56,373 nucleotides of DNA from Sterolibacteriaceae bacterium (GCA_025360425.1 JANYCD010000059.1:1-56373), one strand, 5' to 3'; counted from the stretch's first letter, positions 14,264 to 23,920 are shown. Numbers and translations are program-made. Notes: a model not told the origin generated them from the letters alone.

Positions 14264-15985
14264 CTACTGACTGGCTCGCTCCGCTCGATCAAGATTTTTT
14301 TTTGCCGCCTTGTCGCGCTCGTCGCTCAAGGTTACGCCAGCCTTGACGCGGTCCCAAGTGTTGGGATTGATGCCGTTGGTGCGCAACTCGTTCTTCTTGA
14401 TTTTCTCGGAAGGCGTCTTGGGGAACTCGGTCATGAATTCAATGTAACGTGGAATTGCGAAGCCCGGAATACGGCCATCGCACCACTGAATCAATTCTTC
14501 GGGCGAAGCCGACTCGCCGGACTTGAGGATGATGCAGGCCTTGACCTCGTCTTCGCCGCCCGCCATGTCGCACGGCACTGCCACGATGGCCACGTCAGCC
14601 ACGGCCGGGTGCTCGCGTATCGGCGCTTCGACTTCGTAGGAGGAGATGTTCTCGCCACGGCGACGCAGCGCGTCCTTGAGGCGATCGACAAAGTAGTACC
14701 AGCCGGCTTCATCGCGCTTGACGCCGTCGCCGGTATGGAACCAGAGGTTGCGCCAGGCTTCGGCGGATTTCTCCGGCATGCTGACATAGCCGACATTGAT
14801 GGTCCACGGCGACTTGTGACGGAGCATCAGTTCGCCGACTTCGCCGGTGGCGACTTCCTCGTCGGTTTCGGGGTCAACCAGGCGGATCTCGAAAAACTGC
14901 TCCAGGTTCAGACCGGCCGCGCCCTGCGGGCGAGATTGGGCCTGCGCCAGCGGTGTCATGATCGGGCAACAGATTTCGGTCTGGCCAAAACCTTCGACGA
15001 AGTTATGCACGTTGAAGCGCGCCTTGAATTCGTCGAGGATGCCGTACGGGGTCGGCGCCGACAGGATGCGACGCAGCTTGTGGGTGCCGTCGCGCGGTGT
15101 CGGCGGCTGCGCGAAGACGAAGGGCAGCACCACGCCGAGTGAGTTGGTCACGGTGGCGCCGCTGCTGTGCAGGCGATCGACCCATTGCGTGGCGCTGAAG
15201 CGCTCATAGAGCACGCAGCGCATGCCGGCGATCATGCTCGGATACAGGGTGAGCAGTTGCGCGTTGGCATGGAACAGCGGGAAGCCGGTCATGTAGGTGT
15301 CTTCGCTAGTCAGCTCCAACGCACGGACATTGATCTCGGCAAAGAGATACAACTGGCCGTGGGGCATCATCACGCCCTTGGACAGGCCGGTGGTGCCGGA
15401 GGTGAACATGATGGCGCCGACATCCTGCGGCGCAACCTTGATGCCCGGGTTCGCTGTATTCGCGTCGATCAGGCTACCGAACGGGACAACCTGGCAGTTG
15501 CCGACCTTGGGCAGTTGCGCGGGCAGATTGCCGTCGCGCGACCAGAGGATGACCTCGCGAATGCCCGTCAGCCGGTCGATGCTGTCCTGCAGGGCGGGCA
15601 GCATTTCGACATCGACGATGATGGCCTGGGCCTTGCAGATATTGACCTGGTGTTCGAGGAAGTTGCCCTTGTAGGCGGAGTTGATCGGCGCTTCAATGGC
15701 GCCGAGCTTGTTCAGCGCAAACCAGGAGAAAAGATAGTCGAGGCTGTTGGGCATGAACAGCACGACGCAATCGCCGTGCTTGATGCCGATCTTCGCCAGG
15801 CCGTGCGCCAGCTGGTTGGCACGACTGTTGGCTTCGGCGTAGGTGAACTGCGCGCCGTCGTCATCCCACTTGAGAAAGGGACGACTGCCGATGGTCGCGG
15901 CCTGATGTTCGAGCACCTGCGGCAGCGACCATTTCGATTTTTCGAAGGTCGGCGTGAACGGCGGAAAGGTTTGCGGTTTGGTCAT
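14264..15985 (-). CDS. AMP-forming acyl-CoA ligase, probably for a beta-keto acid
   Basis: A 573-residue ANL-superfamily ligase. The ATP-binding P-loop is TSGTTGLSKG (195-204). Downstream are the adenine site GFGQTE and the hinge DRLKDALRRRGENISSYEVE, where the A8-type RRRGENIS is typical. The C-terminal domain carries the catalytic lysine region TPSEKIKKNELR. It follows directly after the five carboxylase genes. In Aromatoleum aromaticum the acetophenone carboxylase genes are likewise followed by benzoylacetate-CoA ligase. By analogy this enzyme activates the beta-keto acid made by the carboxylase. The substrate here is unknown; close relatives include caiC-like and steroid-linked ligases. 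Confidence 0.88.
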   Translation of the reverse strand: MTKPQTFPPFTPTFEKSKWSLPQVLEHQAATIGSRPFLKWDDDGAQFTYAEANSRANQLAHGLAKIGIKHGDCVVLFMPNSLDYLFSWFALNKLGAIEAPINSAYKGNFLEHQVNICKAQAIIVDVEMLPALQDSIDRLTGIREVILWSRDGNLPAQLPKVGNCQVVPFGSLIDANTANPGIKVAPQDVGAIMFTSGTTGLSKGVMMPHGQLYLFAEINVRALELTSEDTYMTGFPLFHANAQLLTLYPSMIAGMRCVLYERFSATQWVDRLHSSGATVTNSLGVVLPFVFAQPPTPRDGTHKLRRILSAPTPYGILDEFKARFNVHNFVEGFGQTEICCPIMTPLAQAQSRPQGAAGLNLEQFFEIRLVDPETDEEVATGEVGELMLRHKSPWTINVGYVSMPEKSAEAWRNLWFHTGDGVKRDEAGWYYFVDRLKDALRRRGENISSYEVEAPIREHPAVADVAIVAVPCDMAGGEDEVKACIILKSGESASPEELIQWCDGRIPGFAIPRYIEFMTEFPKTPSEKIKKNELRTNGINPNTWDRVKAGVTLSDERDKAAKKNLDRAERASQ

Positions 15986-16013
15986 GGCAAGACTCTATTC
16001 CTAAGACAGGTTC

Positions 16014-16844
16014 TCAGCGCAGCAGCGCGAGCTTTTCCAGCGTCGTTTCTGGTACCGCGTCGGGCGGAATCTCCACATAACGGAAGCCGCCACCCGGGGC
16101 AGCGGGAGCAGTGCCGACCAGCCATGATTCAGCGGGCAGGGCAAGACCGGTCGACAACCCGGCGACAAGCGCCGGGGCGATGCAGAAATCGAGCCCCTCG
16201 GCGCCGGAAACATCGCGTGCCAGCGGAACGTGCAGGCCGCAGTCCCAGCGATAGTGCGCGGCGATGTTGAACACCGACTGGTACCACTTGATTTCCGACG
16301 CATTGGATGGCGCGGACTGTTCGTTTTCTTCCAGCAGCAAGACATCGATGCCCGACTCGCCGAAGGTACGCAGGAAATCCGCGACATACATGGCCGCGCC
16401 GTCAGCTTCGTCTTCGCCGACTTCGGCGACTTCGCCATGCGCGGAGAGATAGGCGTCACCGACCCAGCGCCGTGGCGACGGCACCACCAGCGCCAGTGGA
16501 CTGCTGCCATAGCTGGCGCGCAGGCCTTTCAGTATCTCGACCAGATGAGCGCGCAGGGATTCGCTCGCCAGCAGGATTTTCAAGGGCGCGGTGACGCGCT
16601 TCTTGGCGCTCATCTCGGCAGCCAGCTCGGCGTCGGCCTGACGCCATGCTTCGGCGACTGCGCCCACGGGCAAGGCCACGACATCGGACCTCAGCAAGCC
16701 CTGCGCCTTGCGATGCCAGGCGACGACTTCGGCGGCATCACCCCATGGCACCTTGCCATTCGCCATCAGGCGTTCGGCGTAGGCCGTGGCCTCGATCCAC
16801 AGGGGTCGCTTGCCGGAAGACAGCAGATCCGCAAGACGACCCAT
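16014..16844 (-). CDS. Putative fifth subunit of ketone carboxylase (Apc5-like)
   Basis: A 276-residue protein of no widely known family. It starts at ATG 16844, two bases after the stop of the HyuB-like subunit, so translation is coupled. It reads as a mixed alpha/beta soluble protein with strands ending in acidic residues (GIDVLLLEEN) and LKILLASESLRAHLVEILKG, somewhat barrel-like. No catalytic motif is evident. Position and size match the 34-kDa Apc5 subunit of acetophenone carboxylase, which is separate from the core complex but needed for activity. The assignment rests on synteny and length, not on recognised motifs. Confidence 0.65.
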   Translation of the reverse strand: MGRLADLLSSGKRPLWIEATAYAERLMANGKVPWGDAAEVVAWHRKAQGLLRSDVVALPVGAVAEAWRQADAELAAEMSAKKRVTAPLKILLASESLRAHLVEILKGLRASYGSSPLALVVPSPRRWVGDAYLSAHGEVAEVGEDEADGAAMYVADFLRTFGESGIDVLLLEENEQSAPSNASEIKWYQSVFNIAAHYRWDCGLHVPLARDVSGAEGLDFCIAPALVAGLSTGLALPAESWLVGTAPAAPGGGFRYVEIPPDAVPETTLEKLALLR

Positions 16845-16846
16845 GT

Positions 16847-19126
16847 TTACTTGCCCTTGCCTTCCAGCTCGGCGATGCGCGCTTCCAGTTGCGCCATCTT
16901 CACGTCCTTGGGATCAAGCATCATGATGGTCTTCATCTTGTCGGCGGTCATCGTGATACGGGTCGCGCCGACGCCGGCGTAGATGACATTGTTGTCGCCC
17001 CAGGAGCCATAGTAGGGAATGTTCTCCGGCGGCGTAGGCTTGTTCCAGGTCTTGACGAACTCCTTGAACGGCTTGCCGCGGGCGATGCGCGCCTTGCGCT
17101 CGGCATCGCGCGCCTGCTTGGTGGCTTCGACATCGACGCGGCGAGTGGTCTTGTCGTACACCACCTTGAACAGGTTGCTGGCAACCTCGTGAGAGACAAG
17201 ATTTTCAAGCACGTCCTGCATCACCATTTCCGGATCGCGTTCCAACACATCCCCATAACCGCCGCCGCCGCCCTGGCAGATCATGTAGATCTCGCCCTCG
17301 GTGGTCAGCTCGAAGGTGATGCCGGCATCGTCGGCAGTGTAGCGGCCGCCCTCGATCGGCTGTTGATTCATCAGTTCGACGATGTCGAACGGGAACCTGT
17401 CGGGATTACCGGATTTTTTCAGCCACTCGAATACATTGATGCCCTTGACGCGGCAGATCGGATAGGCCGACGACGAGTAGCCGCCAAACAGGCCGGGGCA
17501 GGACGAGAAGGAGGAACCGGTCTGGCCGGTCATGAAGCCCCACATCTCGGTGCCCTTGGCGCTCATCATCTGTTCGTAGCCGGCGCCGCCGCGGAACTTG
17601 CCGAAGCCCATGCGATCCTTGGCAAGGGATTGCGAAACCAGACGCACCATCGGCAATTCTTCTTCGAGCAACTCCTGCTCGCCGGTGTCGGACATGAAGC
17701 TGAAGCAGCCGGACAGCGAATGCAAGCCGTCGCGGTTCTCGCGTGCGCCCTGCCCCGCGCCGTTGATGTCGGCGCAAAAGTTGCCGGTGACTTCGAAATG
17801 CTGAGTCAAGCCGCCATAGACGAAGGTGGCCGGCTGGTTGTACTGCGCGGCGACGACGGGGGTGATACGGGACTTGGCGTCCAGCGGCACGCTGTACATC
17901 AGCTTGTTGAAGACCTGGCCGGGCTTGATCAGGTAGTGGAAGGCGGAAGAGACGCTCATCGACAGGGTCGCATCGTAGTCGGAGTCCATCATCGACGGAT
18001 AGTCCGACTCGAAATCGAAGGCGGAGATAATCGCCTGGTTGCGTGGCAGGTCAGGCCAGATCTGCTGCATGATGCCGGTCAGCAGGAATGACTTGGTCGA
18101 GGCCACGACATTGTTGATCGTGCGGTTGGACATCTGCGGCGAACTGCCTTTGATGGACAGGGTGGCCTTGTCGCCCTTCTTGTGCAGCTCGAAGTTCAAC
18201 TTGATCAGGCAGGGTTCGCGCAGGCTGGAATCCGCCCAGGACGGGAAGCGCACGATGCCATCCGGCAATTCCGAGAGCCGGCGCCGGATCTCGGTCTCGG
18301 TATCTTCCAGATTCTTGCGCAGGAAAGCGATCAGCGCATCGGCGCCGTATTCGTCGATAACTGAGCGCACCCGATCGATGGTGCGCATGACGGCGAACAT
18401 CTTGACCTTGACGTCCTCGTACTGCAACTTGGGGTCACGCACCGAGTTTTGCAGAAAGGTCAGGATGTCGCGCTTGATCTCGTAATTCTCGACGATGCGC
18501 AGCGGACTCATTTTGAGGCCCTCGTCGAACTTCGACTCGGCCCGTGCCGGCATGCCTCCCGGCTCGCAGGCGCCGTTCTCGCCCTCGTGGATGGTGGAAG
18601 ATACCCAGCACACCAGTTCACCCTTGTGGAACACCGGCATCATCATCGACTGGTCGGTGCCATGCACACCGCCGTAGCGCGGATCGTTATGAATGAAGCC
18701 GTCGCCATTGCGCAGGCCGACGGTGGAATCCTTGCTCCAGTACTTGTTGCAGAACTTGATCGGGTATTGGCAGACGGCGGAAAAGGTCGTCATGCCGAAC
18801 GGCGAACAATCGGACAGGTCGCCGGAGGCAGTGAATATGCCGACGACCAGATCTCCCCACTTGGCGCCCGGGGCCGAGCCCATCTGTTCGATCATGCGGA
18901 AGCTCTCCGCCATCGCCGACTGGACGCGGCCACGCACCTGGTTAAGCAGGTGTGGGTCGTTGATTTTGGCGATCGCTTCTTCCTCGCGCGCGGTACGGAT
19001 TTCAAGGCGGTGATTCTGCATCTGCTCGAAATCCGGGCCGAAAAACAGCTGATGTTCCTCAAGGAACGCATCCATGATCTTCTGATCTGCGGGGCTCAGG
19101 TTCTCGACTTTTTCTGGTGTGTTCAT
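16847..19126 (-). CDS. HyuB-like subunit of ATP-dependent ketone carboxylase
   Basis: A 759-residue protein of the hydantoinase B/acetone carboxylase alpha family, from ATG 19126 with AAAGGA upstream. Family landmarks are FGPDFEQMQNHRLEI, SDCSPFGMTTFSAVCQYPIKF, IHNDPRYGGVHGTDQSMMMP (the HND motif of the domain), GGMPARAESKFDEG and FGKFRGGAGYEQ near the C-terminal third. In acetone and acetophenone carboxylases this subunit binds the phosphorylated ketone enolate and carboxyphosphate intermediates. The C-terminal tail (MAQLEARIAELEGKGK) forms a short coiled coil. It is co-transcribed with two HyuA-like genes and a zinc subunit. Confidence 0.88.
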   Translation of the reverse strand: MNTPEKVENLSPADQKIMDAFLEEHQLFFGPDFEQMQNHRLEIRTAREEEAIAKINDPHLLNQVRGRVQSAMAESFRMIEQMGSAPGAKWGDLVVGIFTASGDLSDCSPFGMTTFSAVCQYPIKFCNKYWSKDSTVGLRNGDGFIHNDPRYGGVHGTDQSMMMPVFHKGELVCWVSSTIHEGENGACEPGGMPARAESKFDEGLKMSPLRIVENYEIKRDILTFLQNSVRDPKLQYEDVKVKMFAVMRTIDRVRSVIDEYGADALIAFLRKNLEDTETEIRRRLSELPDGIVRFPSWADSSLREPCLIKLNFELHKKGDKATLSIKGSSPQMSNRTINNVVASTKSFLLTGIMQQIWPDLPRNQAIISAFDFESDYPSMMDSDYDATLSMSVSSAFHYLIKPGQVFNKLMYSVPLDAKSRITPVVAAQYNQPATFVYGGLTQHFEVTGNFCADINGAGQGARENRDGLHSLSGCFSFMSDTGEQELLEEELPMVRLVSQSLAKDRMGFGKFRGGAGYEQMMSAKGTEMWGFMTGQTGSSFSSCPGLFGGYSSSAYPICRVKGINVFEWLKKSGNPDRFPFDIVELMNQQPIEGGRYTADDAGITFELTTEGEIYMICQGGGGGYGDVLERDPEMVMQDVLENLVSHEVASNLFKVVYDKTTRRVDVEATKQARDAERKARIARGKPFKEFVKTWNKPTPPENIPYYGSWGDNNVIYAGVGATRITMTADKMKTIMMLDPKDVKMAQLEARIAELEGKGK

Positions 19127-19155
19127 AATTGTTCCTTTCTTTCTGGCTGACGTGC

Positions 19156-21300
19156 CTAGTGTGACTTGCCGGCGCTACGCGTAAACCACACTGCGCCTTG
19201 CGCGGCGACTTCCATATGCCATCCAGGTTCGACCAGATAAGTGGTGTGTGGCGTGGTGACCACGGCTGGCCCATTGATCTGGACGCCGTGGGCAAGCGCA
19301 CTGTGGTTGTAGATCGCGGTGTCCTGCGCGCCTTCAAAGCCAACAAAATGGCACTTGCGCCCGCCAACCGGCGTGGGTATCGGTGCAGTCTTGAGGCCGG
19401 GGCGGATGTCCTTGAACTGCACCGCGTCGAGTTCGACGAAGGAGCAGACACGGACGGTATTGATGCGCACGCCGGCCGCCGGCGACTGGCTGCCTTCACC
19501 GAAACGGTCGCCATAGCTGCGGTGGAACTGCGAGATCAGCTTGGCCACATCGGCGAGGCTTTCCATGCGCTTGATTTCGGTGGTGACCGTGGTCTGTACG
19601 CGCTGGTTGCCGTAACGCATGTCGAGTTCCAGGCGGTATTTGATGTCGGCCGGCTTCATGCCCTGACGCAGCAGGTCTTCGCGGCCGCGGCGTTCGAGTT
19701 CCTCGACCATGGCGTTGAACTTGGCGTAATCAGTCAGCATGGCCTTGGTGCCGGAATGGAACAACACCGTGTAGGTGGACATCTCGTGGATGTGCATCTG
19801 GTTCAGGTTGCCGGCGCCGACGGCGGAGAACACCGAGGCGAAAGGCGGCGCGAGAATCTTGTGGATGCCCAACTTGTTGGCGATGCCGCAGGCGTGCAAC
19901 GGACCGTTGCCGCCATAGGTGAGCAGGGTGAAATCTTGCGGCTCATAGCCGAAGGCGCGCAGTTCGGTGGCCACCCCATTGGCCATGTCGGCGTCGACCG
20001 TGCTTTTGATCAGCTTGCAGGCTTCGATCAGGTCGACATCGAGATTGTCGGCGAGTTGGTCTTCGATGGTCTGGCGCGATCGCTTCGGATTGAGCTTGAT
20101 GTAGCCATTGGCGTAGTTGTCGGGATCGAGGTAACCGAGCAGCAGGTCGGCATCGGAGACGGTGGCCCGCATACCGCCGCGGTCGTAGCAGGCCGGGCCG
20201 GGATCCGAACCGGCCGATTCGGGGCCGCACTTGACCGTCTTGTACATCTGGTCGTAACTCGTTATCGAGCCGCCGCCGGAACCCAGCGTCACCAGATGCA
20301 TCATCGGCACCGTGACCAGACGGTGTTCGATCACCGGCATGAAGTCGTAGAACTTTTCGCCGCCCTTGACCACAATGCCGATGTCGTAGCTGGTGCCGCC
20401 CATGTCGGTGGCAACCACGTTGCCGAGGTCGGCCTGCTTGGCCAGGTGTTCCGCCGCGGAAACACCGGATACCGGACCGGAGTGCACCGTTTGAAGCGCA
20501 TCGGTAGAGTTGAGCTGCGCCATGCCGCCGGAGTTGTGCACCACCAGCATCGGCTTGCTGTAGCCCGAGGCGCGAAGGTTCAGCTCCAGCGCCGACATGC
20601 CGTAGTACATCACCTTGTGCAAAAAGGCATCCATGATGGTCGAATTGGTGCGGATGTACTCGCCCTTGCGGCCCGCGACCTGGTGCGAGAGCAGCATCGG
20701 GATCGCGCCGAGCATATGCTCCGGATAATCATCAAGGAAGATGCGCTGGATCGCCAGTTCGTGAACGGGATTGACCACCGCGTTGGTGAGTCCAACGACG
20801 ATGGCTTCGGCGCCGCTGTCGATCAAATCGCGGATCTGGCGCCGCACGTCCTGCTCGTTGAGCGGCATGATGATTTCGCCGGCGTAGTCGATGCGCTCGC
20901 GCACGTTGCGCACCATCTCGATCGGCACCAGCGGCACCGGGCGCCGCGCGTTGGGCAGGTTGCGCTGGTATTCGATCGAATGGCCCTCGCCGTAGGAGCG
21001 GCCGCGGCCGATCGGCATCATGCCGCGGAAGCCGGGCGTGGTGAGCAGGCCTATCTTGGGGCCCTTGAGCTGGATCAGCGCGTTGGTGCCGAGCGTGGTG
21101 GCGTAGCGCACCGAGTCGACCGATGACAGCAGTTCAGTGCGCTTGATGCCGATCTCTTCACAGGCGGCGTCGAGCGCTTCGTTGAAACCGAGCGCGAGGT
21201 TGTGCTTGGTGGTCAGCGCCTTGGTTTCGATGTAGTGATCGTTCCACACCACGAAACAATCGGTGAAGGTGCCGCCGATATCTACGGATACTCGTTTCAT
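19156..21300 (-). CDS. HyuA-like subunit of ketone carboxylase, large form
   Basis: A 714-residue hydantoinase A/oxoprolinase-type protein. The N-terminal phosphate motif is VDIGGTFTD, followed by YATTLGTNALIQLKGPKIGLLTTPGF, the second nucleotide motif TDMGGTSYDIGIVV, and GGGSITSYDQ with GPESAGSDPGPACYDRGG. This ASKHA-fold subunit hydrolyses ATP and in the carboxylases phosphorylates the ketone or bicarbonate. The cluster has two different HyuA-type subunits, as acetophenone carboxylase does, while acetone carboxylase has only one. The ribosome site is weak, with a 31-bp gap from the zinc subunit gene. Confidence 0.88.
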   Translation of the reverse strand: MKRVSVDIGGTFTDCFVVWNDHYIETKALTTKHNLALGFNEALDAACEEIGIKRTELLSSVDSVRYATTLGTNALIQLKGPKIGLLTTPGFRGMMPIGRGRSYGEGHSIEYQRNLPNARRPVPLVPIEMVRNVRERIDYAGEIIMPLNEQDVRRQIRDLIDSGAEAIVVGLTNAVVNPVHELAIQRIFLDDYPEHMLGAIPMLLSHQVAGRKGEYIRTNSTIMDAFLHKVMYYGMSALELNLRASGYSKPMLVVHNSGGMAQLNSTDALQTVHSGPVSGVSAAEHLAKQADLGNVVATDMGGTSYDIGIVVKGGEKFYDFMPVIEHRLVTVPMMHLVTLGSGGGSITSYDQMYKTVKCGPESAGSDPGPACYDRGGMRATVSDADLLLGYLDPDNYANGYIKLNPKRSRQTIEDQLADNLDVDLIEACKLIKSTVDADMANGVATELRAFGYEPQDFTLLTYGGNGPLHACGIANKLGIHKILAPPFASVFSAVGAGNLNQMHIHEMSTYTVLFHSGTKAMLTDYAKFNAMVEELERRGREDLLRQGMKPADIKYRLELDMRYGNQRVQTTVTTEIKRMESLADVAKLISQFHRSYGDRFGEGSQSPAAGVRINTVRVCSFVELDAVQFKDIRPGLKTAPIPTPVGGRKCHFVGFEGAQDTAIYNHSALAHGVQINGPAVVTTPHTTYLVEPGWHMEVAAQGAVWFTRSAGKSH

Positions 21301-21331
21301 CTTTGTCTTATCCCGGATTCAGTGACGCAAT

Positions 21332-21748
21332 TCAGTGAGAATGGCCGTGATGTTGACGGCGCAACGGCGGTGGCGACCCATCTCCCGCCGCGACGTGCAC
21401 TTTCTCTTCCTTACGCTTCGACCACTGCACCTTGAGCGCGTCGACGTCGATCTCCAGGTCGCGCACCGGCGGATGGCCGGGAACGGTGTATTCGGCTTCA
21501 ACCAGCGTGCCGCAGCCGGGACAGTAGTATTCAAGAATCGCGCACCATTCGGGATCGGGCGAAAAAGTCTTGGCGTACTTCTTCGGATCGAGCAGCGAGG
21601 GATGGATTTCGCGCGGGTCGCGGTGGTGCACCAGCAGGCCTTCCTTGTACAACTCGCGCGCCGGGCCGATGACATGGTTGCAATTGCGGCATTCCCACTT
21701 CTCGGTGTCGAGGTCGATGCGCAGGTACTCGGTGATCAGTACTTTCAT
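21332..21748 (-). CDS. Small zinc subunit of ketone carboxylase (acetone carboxylase gamma-like)
   Basis: A 138-residue protein from ATG 21748, with AGGAG upstream. It belongs to the acetone carboxylase gamma/Apc2 type. Two C-x2-C pairs (C20/C23 in ECRNCNHVIG and C76/C79 in YYCPGCGTLVE), an extra Cys69 and His41-42 form a likely zinc site, and RELYKEGLLVHHRDPREIHP is a family block. In the known complexes this 15-20-kDa subunit is part of the core. The His-rich tail (HHGHSH) could add metal binding. Located between the two HyuA genes as in the Aromatoleum operon. Confidence 0.85.
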   Translation of the reverse strand: MKVLITEYLRIDLDTEKWECRNCNHVIGPARELYKEGLLVHHRDPREIHPSLLDPKKYAKTFSPDPEWCAILEYYCPGCGTLVEAEYTVPGHPPVRDLEIDVDALKVQWSKRKEEKVHVAAGDGSPPPLRRQHHGHSH

Positions 21749-21759
21749 GGTCGTCTCTC

Positions 21760-23691
21760 CTACTTCAGTTTCGTCAGGATGGTGTCGCGATTGGCATTGA
21801 CTTCAAAGCGCCAGCCGGCGCCGACACGGCCGGTGAAATATGCTTCTTCAAGGATGCAGGGGCCGTCGCCCGTAGCGCCCGAGGGCTGCTCTTCGAGGCG
21901 GAACACCGGCAGGTCGACGGTGGTCTTTGCCGCCGTCTGCACCCGGCGCTTGCCGCTCGATACCGCAGGCACCGCTACGGTATCTTTTACCGAGGCGAAG
22001 CTTGCGTGATTGATTTTTTTTACAACGCGCAGCGCGACCGAAACGTGATCGCTGTCGGTCAGGTCTTTCGGCAACGCCTTCCCCGGCGACCACGACAGCT
22101 CGGATTCCTCATCGCCACGAACGCGGACCACGCCCCATTCCAGCACGCACTCGTCGAACTCGAAGCCTTCGGCGAACATGTCGCGACGGGCACGGTGAGT
22201 CAGTTCCTCGACCACCTCTTCCGTGGCGGCCTTGCTCAGGGTGCGAATGCGGCCCTGGTAACTCTGCCCGATATCGGAAAAACCGATGCCGAATGCCGAA
22301 AACACCGCCGCCAGTCCGGGGATGATGGCGCTCTTGATGCCTGCCGCCTCGGCGATATCGGTGACGAGGAAGGGGCCGGCGCCGCCAAACGCGGCGAGCG
22401 TGGTATTGGCGTCAATCCTGGTGTAGCCGGTCAGGTTTTCGGCAACTTTCTGGCCCCAGGCTTTCTGCGCAGCTTCCAGTGCCGCATCAAGATCGATGCC
22501 GAGCGGGACGGCAATGTTTTCCTTGACCGCAGCTTCGGCACGGGCACGATCAAGTTTCATGGCGCCACCGAAATAACTGACCGGATCGATCAGGCCGGTG
22601 AGCAGGAAGACGTCGGTGATCGTTGCGTTCTGCCCGCCCAAACCAAAGCAGGCCGGACCGGGAGCGCCGCCGGTCGATTCGGGACCGACCTTCACTTTCT
22701 TGTTTTCCACCTTGATGATCGACGAACCGCCGACACCGACGCTGACGACCTCGCACAATGGCAGCGATACGGCAACACCTTCCACATCGCCGCGCTGGCT
22801 GGCGGCGACCTTGCCGTCTTCAACCAGACCAATGTCGGTGGTGGTGCCACCGATATCCATGCTCAGCAAGCGTTTGAATTCGTAGTGCTGGGCCATGGCG
22901 CGAGCGCCTTCCATACCGCCGCGCGGCCCCGAACTGTAAGTCTTGACCGCCACGGTTCTGGCAACGCGGGACGAATCACCATCGTTGCGGAAAATCAGCA
23001 ATGGATGCTGGTGGTAGTACTCGCGCAGGATGCCTTCGGCGTTGTAGAGAAAGGTCTCCATGGTCGGATGGAGAAATGCATTCAGCAAGGACGTCCAGGT
23101 GCGGCGTTCGCGATTGGAATCATCCGCCAGGTCGCTTGCGCACAGCACCGGCACAACGCCGAGCAGATGACGCGGGAATTTTTCCAGCGCGGCGGCCTTG
23201 AAACGCGTTTCGTCCTGGTCGTATTCGGCGCCGTCGAAGCTCACCACAACGCGGTTCGCGCCGGCTGCCGTCAGGTGGTTGATGGTCATCACCACCTCAT
23301 GGTCGAAATTCTCCCAGGACAGCGCGGTATCGAACTCGGCAATGCGGTCACCGACCAGTGCATCGAACAGTTCCGATTCGGCCTTGTTCCCTTTCAGCGA
23401 AGCAACCTTCGATCCTTTGGGCACAATGAGGCCAATGCGCGGCCCTTTTTTCTCGACGATGGCGTTTGTCCCTTGCGTCGTGGAGTAACGGATGTGATCG
23501 GTCGAAAGCAGCAGTTCGACAATCTTTTCCTCACCGTAAATCATCTTCGACGCCTTCTTCAATCCCTCGAAGAAACACTTCGAAAGATCGTATGGCGTGG
23601 TGATGGTTTTAGTATGTATGACCTTGGCCCCATCGATCACGCAGATGTCGGTCAACGTGCCACCGTTGTCGATGTTAATCAGTTTTCCCAT
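21760..23691 (-). CDS. HyuA-like subunit of ketone carboxylase, first gene of the operon
   Basis: A 643-residue hydantoinase A-type protein from ATG 23691. Motifs are INIDNGGTLTDICVID at the N-terminus, STTQGTNAIVEKKGPRIGLI, SMDIGGTTTDIGLV at mid-protein and GGSSIIKVENKKVKVGPEST with GAPGPACFGLGGQNATITD. The length, near 70 kDa, matches the first subunit of acetophenone carboxylase, and the order 643-138-714-759-276 residues plus ligase parallels the described apc1-5 operon with its CoA ligase. The N-terminal DNGGT replaces the usual DIGGT. The upstream region contains two long G-runs that may be regulator sites. Confidence 0.88.
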   Translation of the reverse strand: MGKLINIDNGGTLTDICVIDGAKVIHTKTITTPYDLSKCFFEGLKKASKMIYGEEKIVELLLSTDHIRYSTTQGTNAIVEKKGPRIGLIVPKGSKVASLKGNKAESELFDALVGDRIAEFDTALSWENFDHEVVMTINHLTAAGANRVVVSFDGAEYDQDETRFKAAALEKFPRHLLGVVPVLCASDLADDSNRERRTWTSLLNAFLHPTMETFLYNAEGILREYYHQHPLLIFRNDGDSSRVARTVAVKTYSSGPRGGMEGARAMAQHYEFKRLLSMDIGGTTTDIGLVEDGKVAASQRGDVEGVAVSLPLCEVVSVGVGGSSIIKVENKKVKVGPESTGGAPGPACFGLGGQNATITDVFLLTGLIDPVSYFGGAMKLDRARAEAAVKENIAVPLGIDLDAALEAAQKAWGQKVAENLTGYTRIDANTTLAAFGGAGPFLVTDIAEAAGIKSAIIPGLAAVFSAFGIGFSDIGQSYQGRIRTLSKAATEEVVEELTHRARRDMFAEGFEFDECVLEWGVVRVRGDEESELSWSPGKALPKDLTDSDHVSVALRVVKKINHASFASVKDTVAVPAVSSGKRRVQTAAKTTVDLPVFRLEEQPSGATGDGPCILEEAYFTGRVGAGWRFEVNANRDTILTKLK

Positions 23692-23872
23692 GGTGTTCTT
23701 CTTTCAGCTTGGCTGTCGCCTGCATTGGCAACTCACTTCTGCACGGGTCGTGCGACGGCGGTCGCTCCCCGGCAAAGCGTAACAGTATTTGATTTATATA
23801 ACGCTGTTCGCCAGTTTAACTGTCAACAAGACAGGAAAGCACCCTCTAACGAGGGGGAAGACGGTATCTGGT

Positions 23873-23889
23873 GGGGGGGGATGGGGGGG
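23873..23889. promoter_or_regulatory. Tandem G-runs upstream of the carboxylase operon
   Basis: Eight G (23873-23880), AT, seven G (23883-23889), in the 229-base region between the carboxylase operon start and the end of the pump operon. Similar runs occur only in the other catabolic control regions of the window, near 33336-33370 and 40895-41014. A shared operator for the LAL regulator at 41094 is possible, since MalT-type sites are G-rich (GGGGAKGAGG); slippage-based switching is the alternative. Confidence 0.35.
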
Positions 23890-23920
23890 TTAGTTAACTG
23901 TTCCATCAGGAAATTACGGG

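Noticed and set aside
16014..16844. Reading this gene as a methionine-synthase or uroporphyrinogen-decarboxylase-like barrel
   Set aside because: Some strand-helix alternation is barrel-like, but none of the metal or substrate motifs are present; synteny with the fifth carboxylase subunit is the better explanation.
19198..21126. 642-codon + strand frame opposite the HyuA-like gene
   Set aside because: High-GC antisense shadow, rich in H, A, G, V and D, with no domain; the minus-strand HyuA motifs are unambiguous.
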